DNA of 64,000 nt, taken from assembly GCF_963259705.1 (NCBI RefSeq), contig NC_081841.1, positions 91,897,063 through 91,961,062 on the forward strand, written 5' to 3'. The DNA is from Myotis daubentonii (taxonomy: Eukaryota; Chordata; Mammalia; Chiroptera; Vespertilionidae). A program made the position numbers and the translations under genes. Positions 62,437-64,000 of this stretch are shown piece after piece; position 1 is the stretch's first letter; each line of letters begins with the position of its first letter. Below the pieces are notes generated by a model that did no database searches, was not told the origin of the DNA, and saw only the letters and a program-made list of their open reading frames with translations.

Positions 62437-62474
62437 AACAAAATCTTTAAGAAAGATTAAAAAATGGAAATAGT

Positions 62475-64000
62475 GGGAGAAACGAAGATGGCGGCATAGG
62501 TAAACACCGGAAATTGCTGCCTCCCACAACAACTTCAAAAATACAACAAAAAGACAAAATGGACATCATCCAGAACCAAAGGAAGGCTGGCTGAGTGGAA
62601 ATTCTACAACTAGAAGGAAAGAGAAAAGCACACTGAGACCCAGAGGAGCTGCGGAAGTAAAGTGCAAAGGTACGGAGGCTCGAGCGCGCGGAAAGGGGCT
62701 GGCACCTGAGGAAGCGGCTGTCTTTTTTAATCAGGAAGGAGTCACAAGCTCCCGACTGCTCTGAAGTCCTGTTCCGGGAAGTCTCTGGGGACCCAGGACT
62801 CATACAGGGAGAAAGTGGACTGTCTGGCAGCGGGCAGAACTCAGAACTCGAGGGCGGCTTTCTCTCAGCAGTGCTTGCAGCGATTACCCAGACGCTGAGA
62901 CGCGGGGCCTCTTAGGGCAGGGCTGAGGATCAGCCATAGGTGCTTGCTCCGCCCTATTGATTCCGAGACCCTGCCCCACCCAGGCTGGGGCAGAGGCTTT
63001 TGCATATGAATGCCTTGGCCCTTTGCAATTTGAAAATTACCTAACAAATTGCAGCTGTGCCAGACAGACCCAGAACTTCCAAGAGAAGGCCCAAGGCCCA
63101 ACAGCAGCTTGCATTTCTTCACAGCTGGGCCTCAGCTGGGCACCTCCAAACCCCAAAAAGGAAAGGGAATCTGCAGATCTCTCCGTAGCTCCTGCGGGGT
63201 AGCCTCAGGCAGAGGCTAAATTAGCACCTCCTTAGATCCAAGAGCCAGTGTACCCAGTGGTCAGAGTGGGACCATCCAGATTACAACTCCTCAGATCCAT
63301 ATGGGTCACACTCAGGGCGCAGACTCAGTGAGCACCAAAGCCCCACTGAAGCAAGTCTTGCCCCAGAAGGGTGTCTCCAGCACAGAAGTTCTCCCACTGC
63401 AGACACAGCTGATTCTCACAGCCAATTGGCCTGGAGATCAATTCCTCCCAGTGATAACTACAACAATCAAGGCTTAATTACAACAAGACTACAGCAAGAC
63501 TGTGCACAAAGCCCACAAAGGGGTGCGCCAAGAGTGTCCACCTCAGGTAATTGGGGAGGCTGAGCCACTGGGCCCTATAGGACACCTAACACAGAAAGCC
63601 ACTCTATCAACACAGGGAAGCATAAAAAATGTGGAGACAAAGAAACAGGTCACAAATGACAGAAATGGAGGAAAGCAAACGACTGGATATAGAGTTCAAA
63701 ACCACGGTTATAAGGTTTTTCAAGAATTTTATGGAAACTGCCGATAAATTTAGTGAGACCCTGGAGGATATGAAAAAAGACCAACTAGAAATTAAGCATG
63801 CACTGACTGAAATAAAGAATAATATACAGAGATACAACAGCAGACAATAGGATCGCAAGAATCAAGTCAAAGATTTGAAATACGAAGAAACAAAAAATAC
63901 CCAACCAGAAAAGCAAAAGGAATCCAAAAATATGAAGACAGTGTAAGGAGCCTCTGGGACAATTTCAAGCGAACCAACATCGAATTATAGGGGTGCCAGA
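62475..64000 (+). mobile_element. HAL1-type element, third copy, cut by the window end
   Basis: Starts gggagaaacgaagatggcgg; 5' region closely matches 45841-47734 without the LTR, so it shows the empty LTR target at 63556-63561 (gaggct). ORF1 begins at 63629. The end is outside the window. Confidence 0.82.
63629..64000 (+). pseudogene. HAL1 ORF1, broken and partial
   Basis: Starts MWRQRNRSQMTEME like the second copy. In-frame TAG at 63848-63850, then a 7-base deletion near 63918 relative to the intact copy that shifts frame. Continues past the window. Confidence 0.85.

Overview
This is mammalian nuclear DNA. The repeat content points strongly to a vespertilionid bat such as Myotis, Eptesicus or Pipistrellus. 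It has tRNA-headed Ves SINEs, HeliBat-type Helitrons ending in CTAG, SPIN-like and other hAT elements with 8-bp target duplications, a TTAA-flanked piggyBac element, mariner MITEs, and young L1 and HAL1 (ORF1-only) retrotransposons. Names rest on recognition by eye; no database search was possible.

Two convergent genes are present, each as its 3' part. PLXNC1 (plexin C1, semaphorin receptor) runs on the + strand: eight exons between 3936 and 12993 encode its last 275 residues (end of the Rho-binding domain and second half of the GAP domain), followed by a 2.3-kb 3' UTR ending at AATAAA near 15301. CEP83 (CCDC41, centriolar distal-appendage protein) runs on the - strand: nine exons between 57509 and 16729 encode its last 390 residues, almost all coiled coil. 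The two poly(A) sites lie about 830 bp apart, with a SPIN element between them. This tail-to-tail order is that of human chromosome 12q22. All exon joins keep frame; one CEP83 intron uses a GC donor.

By region: 1-15.3 kb is PLXNC1 exons and introns with old L1/L2, one Helitron, one SPIN and a few SINEs. 15.3-28.4 kb holds six 3' CEP83 exons, and an old L1 there is broken by a SINE, a solo LTR and a mariner MITE. 28.4-55.7 kb is one 27.4-kb CEP83 intron that acts as a transposon sink: two HAL1 copies, a near full-length L1, five Helitrons, two solo LTRs, a MaLR-type LTR, four hAT/SPIN copies and one piggyBac. 55.7-57.5 kb holds three more CEP83 exons. 57.5-64 kb is intron with L1, SPIN, a pair of tandem Helitrons and a third HAL1 running off the end.

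The most notable items are an intact-ORF HAL1 copy with perfect 15-bp target duplications and no ORF2; three head-to-tail Helitron pairs with no spacer; a 26-bp perfect inverted repeat with a 2-base loop inside a Helitron; a piggyBac element carrying a thrice-repeated palindrome; and nested insertions whose target duplications give a relative order of transposon waves.
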